DNA from: Cannabis sativa
Lineage: Eukaryota > Streptophyta > Magnoliopsida > Rosales > Cannabaceae
Direction: 5' to 3'
DNA length: 64,000 nt
Assembly: GCF_029168945.1 (NCBI RefSeq)
Contig: NC_083602.1
Span: forward strand, 88,856,027 to 88,920,026
Positions 46,525 to 58,970 of this stretch are shown here, piece by piece. The position numbers and the translations under genes are program-made. The notes under the pieces are model-generated. The model did no database searches, was not told where the DNA came from, and saw only the letters and a program-made list of their open reading frames with translations. How positions within the stretch are numbered: position 1 is the first letter of the stretch; the number at the start of each line of letters is the position of its first letter.

Positions 46525-47131
46525 ATCAGTCTAGGTAATACTAAGTACAATAGTGCTTAATAACACTGTTGTTCTCTTTTTTGTGTTACTTTGAGTGTCA
46601 TGGTGTATTAAATAATGTAACACATGATATGACACATATATCTTATGACTCACGAGAAACGTTTATGTATGTACCATGTAAGTTGGATTATTTCAAAATT
46701 GTCCCCTATGAACACCATAATTACTAATATTCACCCAAAAAAATGTAGGGTAATTTTATAGTACACAATCTAATTTGAAATAGTTGTTCTGATAAATTCT
46801 TTGGTACATAAGAAAGTTTTTTAATCTTAATTTTTTTTTTCATGAAGGATTATGTATTTGATAGTTGTTGTGGTAATGTGTTAAAGTAGTAATGTTGATG
46901 AATAATTTTTCTCTAATGTGTTTCGTTCTATTGAGATTGTGTTTTTAGTATTGTTTTGAATGCTCCAAGAGATAGAGAGCAATCTCATTATAGAAGATTA
47001 GATAGAATGCCTTACATCACAAATAAAAAAAAATATACCAAAATGAATCTTTTAAGGTTTATACTATAATCTTTTTCAATAACATACTTATGAATTTTTC
47101 ATATATTATTACTATCATAGAAGAGTGTGAG
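46525..47131. other. AT-rich intergenic DNA, no feature seen
   Basis: Nothing recognised on either strand. Confidence 0.4.
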
Positions 47132-47344
47132 CAGGGCCGGTCCTGAGTTAAGACGAAAGAGGCGGCCGCCTTAGGCCCCCTACCGCTCAGGGCCCCATTT
47201 CGAAAAAAATAAAAATAAAATATAGTTAGTAATAAAATAAATAATAATACTTTTAAAGTTAAATATGTGTTGTAGTCTAGTAGTAATTTGATTAGTTTAA
47301 TAATTAAGAGGTTGAGAGTTCAAATTAACATAGGGCCGACCCTG
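47132..47344. mobile_element. hAT MITE, family with GGGCCGGCCCTG ends, 213 bp
   Basis: It starts CAGGGCCGGTCCTGAG and ends TAGGGCCGACCCTG. The TSD is degraded (TGTGAG/TTTGAG). It resembles 19008-19199 in ends and overall plan, with a GC-rich left end and an AT-rich body. Confidence 0.75.
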
Positions 47345-47911
47345 TTTGAGGTTAACTTAAAAATATCTTATCTCAAAGAGGGAAAAAAAAAAATCGACCT
47401 AACCCAACAAAAATGGTTTAAATGCATTGATAAATGATAAGTGGTTGGGTAGAGCTAACTTCATTATACATTGTAGAAGATTACTATATACCTAAATTTT
47501 TTTATAGATCATATATACTTTTTGTTACTCTAATCTTAATTAATAAAGCAAATTGTGTTCTCTTTTTATTTAGTTTGATATGATCATAGTCAATGAAGGG
47601 TTGGTTTAAGAGCAAATAATTTTTTAACCAAACTTTTAATTAAGTGGATATACATAGACTGTAGTTTGAGCTATATAAATATAAATATATATATATATAA
47701 AAAAAAAAAAAATTGTAGATGGGGCCAACAAGATGTCATACGGCTTATCCCACAGTGTAATTGCCAAACTAAATTGTTATAATGAAGCCATTAATGCTTA
47801 TAGCTAGCTTTGAAGCACTACAATAATTTAGAAAAAAAAATAATTAAAAAAAACCAAAACAAAATGCTAGTGGAATGTAAATATTGTGGATGCACATAAA
47901 TTAGTTGTGCA

Positions 47912-48181
47912 CAGGGGCGGACCCACATTGTAGCGAGGGGGGGCAGTCGCCCCCCTGAAAAAAAAATCGAGAAAAAAATGTATATATATTTTACTTAGTT
48001 ACAACATATATTTGTATTAAAAGATGATATTTATAGACATAATAGTAACCTTGGTGTAATGGTTAAGGTAGTTGGTAAATAGGTTAGAGGTGAAAGGTTC
48101 AAATTACACTAACTACACTTTATATTTTTTTTTAAAATTTATTTATGCCCCCCCTCACTTTAAATTCTGGGTCCGCCACTG
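47912..48181. mobile_element. hAT MITE, 270 bp, ends CAGGGGCGGACCC
   Basis: Ends CAGGGGCGGACCCA and TGGGTCCGCCACTG lie in an exact 8-bp TSD GTTGTGCA (47904-47911, 48182-48189). The body holds a tRNA-like stretch 'ttggtgtaatggttaagg .. ggttcaaatta' at 48052-48110. Confidence 0.95.
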
Positions 48182-48681
48182 GTTGTGCATGCTCTTTAGA
48201 TGAATGAACTACGTACTTGTTTAGTTAAATAATTTTCTCTTTTTTTTTTCGAGATTTTTAGTTATTTAACCTGTATGACACTATTAGTTTTCAATGACGT
48301 ATTATTATGTTAAAAATAAAGTAAGTATATAAACAATAAATATATAAATTTTAATCATACTCATAATATTAATCCTAGCAAAATTTTATTAGGTGATTAT
48401 AATTCAATAACTATGAGTGTAATATAAATTTCATAAAATATTCCTACATAAATAGTGTAGAACAAACACAAAATGAGTGTAATATATTATTTAATTATAT
48501 AAATATATAGACACAATTTTGCATAGAGAGGGAATCCAATAATAAAGTATGAAAATGACATTTTACCCAATAAATATAAAACTTACAATATGGGTCATGT
48601 GCTCTTAAAGTATTGTGAATATGTGTCGACATTTATTTCGATGGAACTAAGGATAGTGTAAATATTAGAGTAAATAGTATT

Positions 48682-49100
48682 GGGTGATTCTACAATGCAC
48701 CCTCTTAAAATAGATGTATTGATACACTCTTGACTTGTTTCGGCATCAAAAAAAAAAATTTAGTCTAATTTATTTTCATATTCATGTACGTTATAGCTAT
48801 TTAAGATAACGTACAAAATTTTGACAAATTTCGAATAATTTATAATATAGAAAAAAATGTTCAAACAGTTTATTTTACATGCGTATAAAATAAAATAGTC
48901 ACGCGTGCAATACACTGTTTTGAATTAGTTTTCGACGTATTAAACTTTTTCAAATTTCTTAAAATTTTGCAAGATGTCTTAAATAACTATAACATACATG
49001 ACAATGAGAAAAAATTTGACTAAAAAATTATTTCGGGTGCTAAAACAAATAAAGGTGCATCAATATATCCATTTTAAAGGGATGCATTGAAGAATTTCCC
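48682..49100. mobile_element. MULE-type MITE, 419 bp
   Basis: An exact 9-bp TSD AATAGTATT (48673-48681, 49101-49109) and inverted ends GGGTGATTCTACAATGCACCC / GGGAAATTCTTCAATGCATCCC define it. Inverted similarity extends about 50 bp. Confidence 0.95.
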
Positions 49101-49256
49101 AATAGTATTTTTGTCCCCTTAATTTTCGGCACTACTTAATTTTGTCCTTTAAAATATACGGGTTGTTAAAAATTTTCCCTAAAATATAACAGTTACATAA
49201 TTATGCTCCTTCCGTTAGGTTCTGTTATATTTACCGTTAAAAATTAGTATTTTTAT

Positions 49257-50296
49257 TAGGGCTGAGCATAAAATCCGAAAAACTGAAAAAACCGTTCAAA
49301 CCGACTTATCGAACACCGTTAAAACCGAAACCGTTTAAACCAAAAACCGAAAAAACCGACAACGGTTAAAACCGCCATTGGACGGTCGGTTTATATTTTA
49401 GTAACAAACCGACCAAAAAAACTGAAACCGACCGACAACCGTATATTATAATAATAAATAAATTTTAAATTTTAAATATATATAATATTTATTTACTGAT
49501 ATATATAATATTCATTTTTTATATATTCAGTTTAATATTAAATAAAAAAAATATTTTACTTGTACCATATATACAGTAAGTATTACTTACTGTATTATAT
49601 ATGACTCACTGTTAACAAATTCTAAATATCTTAATACATTTAGTTTAAACTAAAAAAAATTATATATGAGAAACCGATTGAAATTGATGAAATTAGGTGC
49701 ATGAGTTATATATAATATATGCATGTATATATAGCTATATATACTTACTGCTTCTGTAATAATGGGGATCAGTAGTAGTAGTAGTGTTGTTATAATGAGG
49801 GAGACGAAACTCATGCATCATCCAATCAGTTTTGGTGCTTTATTAAGACCAATATATTTATTATTACGTAAAATTAGCTTGTCTATCCTAGTTGTTTTTC
49901 AAAATCCTGGCTCAATCACTAGATTTAGTCTTACATTTTTCTTGTATTTTTAATTTCTTTTGCAAAAAAAATATACCACTCTTTATCTTATATTTTGCAG
50001 CACTTAAATTACTAAAACAGAGTCTAAATGTACTCGGCAACAAAGAAGAAAAGCATTGTTTATTTTTTTTCTACTTTCACTTTTTACAAAGGAGAAAGTT
50101 ATTTCCTTTTTTAGGCATAATTTTTTTTTCGGTTTTGGCGGTTTGAACCGACCAAACCGCGGTTCACAATGGTCGGTTTTAAGAAAGTTCCTGGATTGGT
50201 CGGTCGGTTTTCGGATTGCACCAATCCAAACCGAAAACCGAAATTTGGATTTTTATATAGAAAAAAACCGACCAAACCGACCGATGATCAGCCCTA
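49257..50296. mobile_element. Non-autonomous hAT element, 1040 bp
   Basis: Ends TAGGGCTGAGCA and TGATCAGCCCTA lie in an exact 8-bp TSD ATTTTTAT (49249-49256, 50297-50304). Both subterminal regions are full of 'aaccgaccaaaccg' in opposite orientation, as expected for transposase binding. The interior (49640-50110) has no recognisable gene; three short + ORFs there lack domains. Confidence 0.95.
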
Positions 50297-50304
50297 ATTT
50301 TTAT

Positions 50305-51079
50305 CTCCTAAACTTTGACTAATGTAAACTTTTACGCTCTTTTATTAAAAACTATAATATTCTATTTTTTAAAATAATTATAATATTCTATTAATTTTTA
50401 AAAAAATAATAAAATTTATTAAAAAACCTGACAAAAATATTAAATTAACTGCAAAATATTAATTTTACTTACAAAAATTAAATTATTCCTAAAAAATATC
50501 TTTAAACTTTATGTTATTTATAAACGCGTATCTTAAAAAATCAAACAAAAATTATTGAGATTCTAATAAAAAATTTAAATAAATTAAAGAAAAAATCAAA
50601 CTTATTTATATATATATAAAGTCATATCTTAACAAATAAAGAAAAATAATTAAAAATTCAATAAAATATAAAATTATTTTGAAAAAAAAATTATAAATTA
50701 AACTAAAAAAATATTATGTTTACTTAAACAAATCTATATTTTTTTTTAAAAAAATAAAATATACTCAAGTTTATTTCCGTAAAATTTAGTTTTATAAAAA
50801 TTGAATTTTAATATTTTTTAAATATCTAAATGAATTTTTTAATAAAGAATAAATAATTTTTTAAATCGCTTAATTAGTTTTAAAATTTTATTTTTTTTAA
50901 TTTTTTTAATCATTTAAAATAATTTTTTTCTTATGATCTACATTAATGTTTTGAAATTTACTAAAAAAAATATTGAATATTTCTCATTTTTATTTGAGGG
51001 GGGACGATTTGATAGTTTTCAAAATTTAGGGGGTAAAGTTTCTAATTTATAAAGACACGTCAGTATTTAAACGGAATAA
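50305..51079. other. AT-rich interior of the outer element
   Basis: Very AT-rich with no ORF or repeat of note. Confidence 0.4.
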
Positions 51080-51510
51080 TAGGACAAAACTTTACTGAAG
51101 GACTAAATTTCTGTATATGCAAAAGTTCAAGAGAAGTTCTTAACAAGCTGTATATTTTAAGGGCCAAAATCAATATTGTCGAAAGTTCAGTGGGCGAAAT
51201 TGCCAATTATTCTAAGTATTATGTATAGTTTTACATTATTAATATATATTTTTACAAACTAACGGTTATAACAACATAAGCCAATAAAACATCATTATTT
51301 AAAACAGGAACAAAGGTAGGAATTTATCTTTAGGAGGGGGCCAAAAGGTAAAAAATAATTTTAAAAGGAGTTTACATATTTTTTATAAAACAAAATAAAT
51401 TGAGGAGGTTGATCTTATTAACTAATTGATAAAATAAAATATTATATTGACTTTCGATATATAAGAGTAGAATGGAATAAAAAAGTTAAAGTATATTATT
51501 ATTAAAAAAA

Positions 51511-51858
51511 GCGTAATTGCGGCCTAAAATATTTAAGTTTATCTCTCGGTTGCAGATAAATACCTAAGTTTAATTTTTAACGGTAATAATACCTATAGGT
51601 ACTTAACTGTTAAGTGTCAAGTTATTATCTACGTGTCATTTTCTTATTAGTATATTTAAATTAATTTTAAATAAAAAAATAAATTTATTAACCTAGACCA
51701 ATCAGGAACTGCCACGTAGCCATTGACTAACACTTAATGATCATGTACCTACTAAAGTTTCAAAAATATAACTTAGGCATTATTACCGTCAAAAAGTAAA
51801 CTTGAATATTTATCTGTAATCAGAAATTAAACTTAAGTATTCAAGCTGGAAATTACTC
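51511..51858. mobile_element. MULE-type MITE, 348 bp
   Basis: An exact 9-bp TSD TTAAAAAAA flanks it (51502-51510, 51859-51867). Inverted arms begin GCGTAATTGCGG and GAGTAATTTCCAG and share 'aagtttaatttttaacggtaataatacc'. Relatives: 38856-39202, and fragments near 33225 and 55345. Confidence 0.9.
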
Positions 51859-51867
51859 TTAAAAAAA

Positions 51868-53842
51868 TATCATTTTGTATTAAAATGATCTTTTCTTTTA
51901 ATCCCATGACTAGTCATTCCATAATGATATTACAATATTTTAGAAATACAAGCAAACAAAAGAAGAAAATATTTAATTGTAACATATGCCAATTAATTTA
52001 GTGTAATTATCAAATTAAAAATATTTAATTATAATATGTCCAATTAAAAAAAAATTGTCTGCCTAATGTCGGATTCACTTGCTTAAATCAATCTTCATAA
52101 TTTTTTTTTTATTATTATTATGGTTAATTTTAGTTGTTGAAATAATTAGATATGAAAATATATATATATATAATCTTAAAAAAAAATATTGTCTAAATTA
52201 AGTTTAAAAAAATTGAGATGAGACAAACATTAATGGATCACATTAAAGTAAACAAACATTTATCCTTAAAATTAAAAAAATATATATTAATATATTTAGT
52301 CCAAACTTAAAATTATTTTAACTTCAACATTCAAACCTAAACCAAATCAGTAACTATAAAATCCAAAGTATAAAATTAATTGGTACATAAAGTCCAAATT
52401 GTATATAAAAAATAGTTTAGTTAACCATAGAACATAATTTATCTAATACATTATATACATTTCAAAATAAATTATAAATCGATTTATTCAAATTATTATT
52501 GGGTTGATTAAATAATATTCAACCCGCTAAACGTATTAGTAGGACAATTTATCTTTTGTTAGGTTATTTAAGTTACGTGATTTGTCAATTATTTCAGGTT
52601 AGTTTTGAGAATTTGTAAATTTTTGCCCAACTTAATTTACATCCTTCTCTCTAAATTAAATTACAACATATAAGGTGTCCAACGCTATACTAAACTAACT
52701 ATAATTTTATCATTTCTTAAAATTTTGAAAATAAATAAATAAACTAGCCAAAACTGGCCCTCAGTTGAAATGAGTTTTAAAATTTTTTTTTGACTCTTAT
52801 TATAAAAATAAATGACTTTTTTTAATTTTTTTAAAATATATATTTTTAAAAGATATATTTGTTATTTAAATCTTTAAAATGGGTAAGCTTTAAACATCAA
52901 CATAACCCGCCTTAATTTAGACCAAAAGCAATGTTTGCAACAATTTTTTTTTTTTTTTATTTCTTTCCTAAAAGCAACGTGGTAACTTGTTGTCCTAGGA
53001 GAATACAAATATTAAATATTAATTTTATGAAACATTGTCACACATTTATTTTTACTCGTGATTAGTGTAAAAGCCAATACAATGTTATATGATAAAATAT
53101 GATATTACTTATGTTATATCTTCTTTTACTTTATTTAATATGTCGGTAACTATGGTTGGATAGTACAATGAAAACCTAGGCTTCTCCAACAACATTACTC
53201 CTATATCAACTTTATATATATTATATGATTATTTTGATCTAATTAGATATCATGATTATCAAAGGCTTTTCTTTCTTTTGTTATACAAATATATAGCTCA
53301 TAATATTTTAAAATTAATATTTATAGCATTATATTGCTAATTAGTGTGGATCATTTGCTAACTTAAATTAACTACAATTTGAAAATGATTCAAGGATTTG
53401 TGTGGCTTTGGGTTGTTTGGGGTATCTACTAGTCTACTTCATTAATCAAACCAAACAAAAATCAATCCATAGTAACAAGGGATGCTACTTCCCCATCCTA
53501 AAAAAAGCGATAAAATTTAGTTGGTTGCTCAATAAATCATGTATAATTTTTGTATCTGGACTCCAAATGAGATGATTTAATATGTTTTGAAAAGTTGGAA
53601 ACGAGCTCTATTATTTTGGGTTTCACAAGATCTTTGAGAAAATGATGAAATCGTCAAAAATAGACTCAAAAATCGTCACAAAATTATTTTTTCAACACGA
53701 ACCTACATACTTGGAAAAAACACATCAAATCTATACAAAAATAAACACTTTTCCATTTAATAATTGACTAAAAATGAATATACAAATATGCATTCATGCC
53801 ACCCTTTACAAATATTAGAAAGTCTAGGAATCTAAGATACAA
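51868..53842. other. AT-rich intergenic DNA, no gene seen
   Basis: About 2 kb of AT-rich DNA. 53480-53780 is a little richer in GC and repeat-like ('tctggactccaaatgagatg') but could not be classified. Confidence 0.4.
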
Positions 53843-53858
53843 TCCAAGATCTTGAAAA

Positions 53859-53983
53859 AAACACTTGGGGCTAGCTCAAGTGGCCATAGGTGGGTGTGTG
53901 AGTGTTGGAGGTCATGGGTTCGAGTACTAGGTAAAACATGATATAATATATAAACGCTTAAATCAAAAAAAAAAAAAAAAAAA
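53859..53983 (+). mobile_element. tRNA-derived SINE, copy 2
   Basis: Same family as 19588-19702: 'ggggctagctcaagtggccat', a B box GGTTCGAGTAC, the tail 'tataaacgcttaaatc' and an A-run. A 16-bp TSD TCCAAGATCTTGAAAA lies at 53843-53858 and 53984-53999. Confidence 0.95.
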
Positions 53984-53999
53984 TCCAAGATCTTGAAAA

Positions 54000-56933
54000 G
54001 ATTAAAAAAAATAATAATAATTGATATTGTTTTAAGTTAAAGTTTAAGAATAATTAACTTTCCTATTATGGGTTGAATTGCCTTACAATAATACAACAAA
54101 ATACAGAATATGGTAATTAATGATTGAAGTATATATATATTATGTACTTGTTCTTCCAAGAAAAAATAGGGTAAAACTAAAAATATGCAAGTTTTGCCTT
54201 TTTGGAAAAGAAAGGCCAAATTTTCACACAAGAAAAGAATGACATATCTTTGTCATTTTGTAAAAGTAAAACCAATTTATTTTGTTGTTCTTGTTAGGTA
54301 GGGTAACAATTGTGTACGTACAAGGGTATTATGGTAATTCAATCAATTAACAACTTGTACAAAAATGTGTGGTGTGGGGAGAGAGAATTAATCACACCAA
54401 AAAAAGCACGTGTTATTCATGTTAAGGAATTTAATAACATTTGGCCACTAATTAAACCTAGTATATTTTCTACATTAGGTTTTGCTTTGTACACTCTTTT
54501 TTTCCAAGAAATCAAATAAGAAAATTGTGTCTTTTATTTAAATTTTACTAAATAATAAATTTGAAACAAAATAACTTAAATGAATAAACTTATAATAAAA
54601 TCTCAAACATAAATTATAAAAATATCATAAATTTAATTTTATGTCATATGATTTTTTTCTATTACAAAATTTACTATTATGTTGTTATTAGTAACTTCAA
54701 TAGATATAATTTAAATGAGTAATTTGACTCAATTTTCAAAAAGACAAAAAATGAATTTGATAAAAACTGGTTGTATTAATCTAAATTTTTGTAAATAAGA
54801 TTAAAGATTTTTAGTATATATATATATTTAAATTTCAATCACACACGTAGAATGTATTAACGGTAAATACGTGTGTATCAAGCTGACTTATATTTGAAAA
54901 GCCTGCAATAATATAAATTGTATTGTGCTGGCATATAAAAAGATATGAGTTATGTCGTATCATACCAATATTTAAAAGGGTAAGCCTGATACGGCTAGTA
55001 AACTCATATTTCGTACCGTGCTCGGACTCGTATCGTGTTTTACTCGGGCCGATTCATTTTTCGAGTCAACCTATTTACTTATATGAGCTCGAATTCAAGC
55101 TTTATTTTTTTGCTATTTTTTTTACAATTAATAATTTAATCACTAAATTATATATATATTTTTTATAATTTTAATTATTTTTATATAATAAAATTTCATT
55201 AAAAAAATTTATAGATAAATGACTCCACCTAATTTTTTATACTTTTTATTATTTTCCTTTTATATATATGGAGAGAAATATAACAACCAGACCACACTCT
55301 GACTACATTATTAACTATTCTTATTTTCTTTTTAAAAATTACACATTTTTTATTATTACCGTCAAAATTTAAATTTAAGTATTTATTTAGAATTAAATAA
55401 TTAAATTTAAGTATTTATAACATAAATTACTCTTAAAAAATTATATATAAATGACTCCACCTAAATCTTTATCCTTTCTATTATTTTCTTTTTATATATA
55501 TGGAACGAAATATAACAACCACACCACACTCTGACTACATTATTAATTATTATTATTATTATTATTTTCTTCTCAAAAATCATGCATTTTTTTTTTATTT
55601 TATTTTGTCTTTTTTAAAAGAAAGAGACAGGTCTGTCTTAACTCTTAAGAAATGAAAAATTTGAGAAAATCCATTACCCCATATCTATTATTATCAATAA
55701 TATGATCTTTCCTATGTCGACAGAAAAGACAAAATGTCAATAGTGATGAATCTTTTTCACCCAAATTAAAAACAAAATTTATTTAATCTATATATAATTT
55801 ATATTAATTAGTACTACTGGATTTAATTAGTTGTTGATATATTCAAGGCACACAATAATGTTGATCAATCATTATAACGCCATATCAAATTCAAAATATT
55901 ATTATTATTATTATTATTACTAAGTCAATCACGTACCTAAATATATATTCACACACAAGTTTTTTAAAGTGCAAATATATATAAAAATATACAGTTGCAA
56001 TATAATACATGATCATGTGACACATTATTAAATTGGATTTTCTATAACTTTACAAAAATTGAACATTGAATATATAGGTATATGTAGGGAAATAAATAAA
56101 TATTGGTACTGTTTCTAAAAATTAAAAAAAAAAAATTGGTGGGCGTTCAAATCATTTAACCAAACACAAGTTTATTTAATGATATATTATTATTATTATT
56201 ATAAAGTAATTAATACTTCTTTAATTTAGTTAAAGAGAATGAAAATACAAAAATGATAATAAAAATACGAATATATAAAATAAAATTTAATATATGAATT
56301 AAAAAATTGATAAAATAATATTATATTTATTTTGTTGGAATAGTTTCTCTTAATTTTAAATAAAATAGTCATTACAACCAAAAAAAAAAAAAGTTGATTT
56401 ATTTTCAGTCTAACAAGAATTTTCCTATTTTGCAGGAAATTTTGTGAAGTACATTAATTAATAAATATGACTTTTTTTGGCTCTTATACCTAAGAATGAG
56501 TTTGCAAAGCTTGCTTTGAATGATTGTCATACTAATAAATTAAATTTTTATTTTATTTATTTGAACAATTAAAGTTATTTATTATTATAAGATTATTTAT
56601 TGCATATTGAACCAAATTAATTAATCAATTACCTCAACCATTTGAATTTTGAATGTGTTACATTAATTAATTGTCACTTTTTTAAAGGGAACATTTGTAT
56701 GAGTTATCAAAGTTGAAGGTGGTAATTATCTAAGGCCCAACGTCGCTGTCCACAGTTTCCTAATACACTCACAGAAATTGAGTAATTTACATAAATAATA
56801 GCATAATACATATATGATATATTAAATATATTTCCAAAATATGCATTTCATAACTATTAATTTAATCTCATTTATAAATCCTAATTATTTAATAATTCAA
56901 AGCATTAATCATATGCGGTCTTTACAGGTATTC
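54000..56933. other. AT-rich intergenic DNA with a split duplication
   Basis: No gene seen. 55200-55345 and 55437-55585 are copies of one segment ('aaatgactccacctaa', 'ccacactctgactacatta') on either side of a truncated MITE like 51511-51858. 54950-55090 has 'cgtaccgtgctcggactcg'-type repeats that may be part of a hAT end. ATT microsatellites occur at 55544-55565 and 55899-55918. Confidence 0.5.
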
Positions 56934-57106
56934 AGATTTGTAACGTCCCCGCTTCAAGCCTCCATTGGGTCCTTACACCCACGGACTGAATGGCTCTTAT
57001 ACACGAGTACGTCACTTTGGCTGCTTCATGGACTGACGACTGGCCCTACAGACCAACACGAGTGTTTCCAGCGTGCTTTGTCCTCACTCACACGCTTCTT
57101 GGGAAA

Positions 57107-57187
57107 ACTTCCCAGGAGGTCACCCATCCTTGAAATTGCTCCAGGCCAAGCACGCTTAACTGTGGAGTTCTTTCGAGATGGGCTACC
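57107..57187 (-). promoter_or_regulatory. 5S rRNA-like pol III promoter block in the Cassandra 3' LTR
   Basis: On minus, AGTTAAGCGTGCTTGG matches the 5S A-box region and GGATGGGTGACCTCCTGGGA matches the C box. The intermediate part is changed (gcctggagcaatttcaa). The same block occurs at 57613-57693 in the 5' LTR, where it could drive pol III transcription of the element. Confidence 0.85.
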
Positions 57188-57612
57188 GAAAAACAAGATG
57201 CACCTTGTTGATATAGGTAGTACCAATCAATCCATTTAAGCCCTTTTCAACTGTGTAGTCCCATACCTACACAGTCTCCGAATCATCCCACTTGACCTTC
57301 CCCAGGCGGTGTGGGATTGCACAGCTTACCCGGTATTTCTCCTTACGGATCACGGGACTACTGACTGTCACAATCACCCCCCCTTACAGGGTCCGACGTC
57401 CTCGTCGACCACACTTCCGGCTGGGTCAAGGCTCTGATACCATTTGTAACGTCCCCGCTTCAAGCCTCCATTGGGTCCTTACACCCACGGACTGAATGGC
57501 TCTTATACACGAGTACGTCACTTTGGCTGCTTCATGGACTGACGACTGGCCCTACAGACCAACACGAGTGTTTCCAGCGTGCTTTGTCCTCACTCACACG
57601 CTTCTTGGGAAA

Positions 57613-57693
57613 ACTTTCCAGGAGGTCACCCATCCTTGAAATTGCTCCAGGCCAAGCACGCTTAACTGTGGAGTTCTTTCGAGATGGGCTACC
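57613..57693 (-). promoter_or_regulatory. 5S rRNA-like pol III promoter block in the Cassandra 5' LTR
   Basis: Same A-box and C-box sequences as in the other LTR except one C/T change just beyond the C box (aacttTcc). This is the copy positioned to start the genomic transcript. Confidence 0.85.
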
Positions 57694-57883
57694 GAAAAAC
57701 AAGATGCACCTTGTTGATATAGGTAGTACCAATCAATCCATTTAAGCCCTTTTCAACTGTGTAGTCCCATACCTACACAGTCTCCGAATCATCCCACTTG
57801 ACCTTCCCCAGGCGGTGTGGGATTGCACAGCTTACCCGGTATTTCTCCTTACGGATCACGGGACTACTGACTGTCACAAGATT

Positions 57884-58965
57884 AGACGGTTTACAAAAAT
57901 TTATGTACAATTACTTACTTAATGTATGACTACGCTTATTTAAAAAAAAAAAAAATAGTTTGGCCCCTCTAATGTTGTACACATTTATATTATGGCATGA
58001 CTAGTGACCATGCCCTAATTGGCTATTTTCCCCAACTTTTTTATCAATACCTAATAATATGAACATTGCTATTGGACAATAGAGCATCAAGATGTCTAGT
58101 ATCTCTATGAGGTGGCACTTTATAATTGAGTAACAGTTTTTTATAATATTTATTAAAGTAAAATAAATAAGACCCGATATTAAAATACATAAATGTCCTT
58201 TAGCATTTCTCTACAAATATATACAATTTTTTTTTCTACTTCAAAAAAATTATAGATTTACTCACCCTAGCCCCATCCTACTACTCTTCCTATCCTTCCT
58301 ACCAAACAAGTCTTTTTACCTCTCCTTCCACACCTTTCTATTTATCTACACAAACCCTAACTAACTACCCAAACAATAAATTAGGTAATAGTATTAGTAG
58401 CCCACTCAAATCTAAACATTATTATTTTTTAACCCATTCAATTAATTTTATACCTTACTGAAACAACCAATATATATATATATATATATTGATCAAATGA
58501 AACAACCAACATTGTAAAAAAAAAAAAAAAAAAAAACCATTAAAATTAATATAACAAAAACCTTAAATTTTCTGATAAAAGTAGTCGGTGAATAGTACGA
58601 ATGTGTCTAAAAACATGAAAATAAAAAGCAATAGCCAATAGGTGTACTATCATATTCCTTTTATATATAAAAATATTTAAATGAGAGGATTCACATTTGT
58701 TGTTAAACTAAGGTGAAAATATTAAATATTACCATGAAATTTTAAGTCAAACTTTTGAAAAAGGAAAGTTGATTTCGTTAGGGTAGTTCCAAACTCTCCA
58801 ACCAATGAGACCCTTAAATCTCCAGCTATAAAATATGTGGATAATAGTAATGTTATTTATACAATTACAATGTGTAGTTGCAAACTTTACAAAGATGTTG
58901 GGCCCCTATAAAAAATTAGTGTAATTAAAATTGAGTATAATTCAGAGTAATTATAAAGTTTGACG
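57884..58965. other. AT-rich spacer between Cassandra copies
   Basis: 58060-58215 resembles the MITE at 9008-9192 ('aataagacccgatatt'). An (AT)n tract is at 58467-58489 and an A-run at 58517-58536. No gene. Confidence 0.5.
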
Positions 58966-58970
58966 TACTT

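Larger units (their letters stand above)
48665..51212. mobile_element. Outer foldback element holding two nested insertions
   Basis: The left arm 'ttgtccccttaattttcggcactac .. tcctttaaaatatacgggttgttaa' (from 49110) is inversely repeated at 51080-51205 ('taacaagctgtatattttaagggccaaaat..'). The MITE at 48682 and the hAT element at 49257 lie within. TSD is not clear. ORF content is nil. Confidence 0.6.
56939..57878 (-). mobile_element. Complete Cassandra TRIM retrotransposon, 940 bp
   Basis: Two 434-bp LTRs (56939-57372 and 57445-57878) differ at one visible position. They enclose only 72 bp with a PBS on minus (57442-57431, TGGTATCAGAGC, initiator Met tRNA) and a purine tract AAGGGGGGGTGAT before the 3' LTR. 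A 5-bp TSD AGATT flanks it (56934-56938, 57879-57883). Each LTR contains a 5S rRNA-like block, the hallmark of Cassandra. There is no coding region; ORFs through it are accidental. Movement depends on proteins from other elements. Confidence 0.97.

Noticed and set aside
57107..57187. 5S rRNA gene
   Set aside because: The 5S similarity is limited to the control region and sits inside an LTR with changed intermediate sequence. It is Cassandra, not a 5S gene.
56841..57732. ORFs of 66-132 aa across the Cassandra element
   Set aside because: They lie in LTR sequence of a non-coding TRIM and cross TSD and LTR boundaries.
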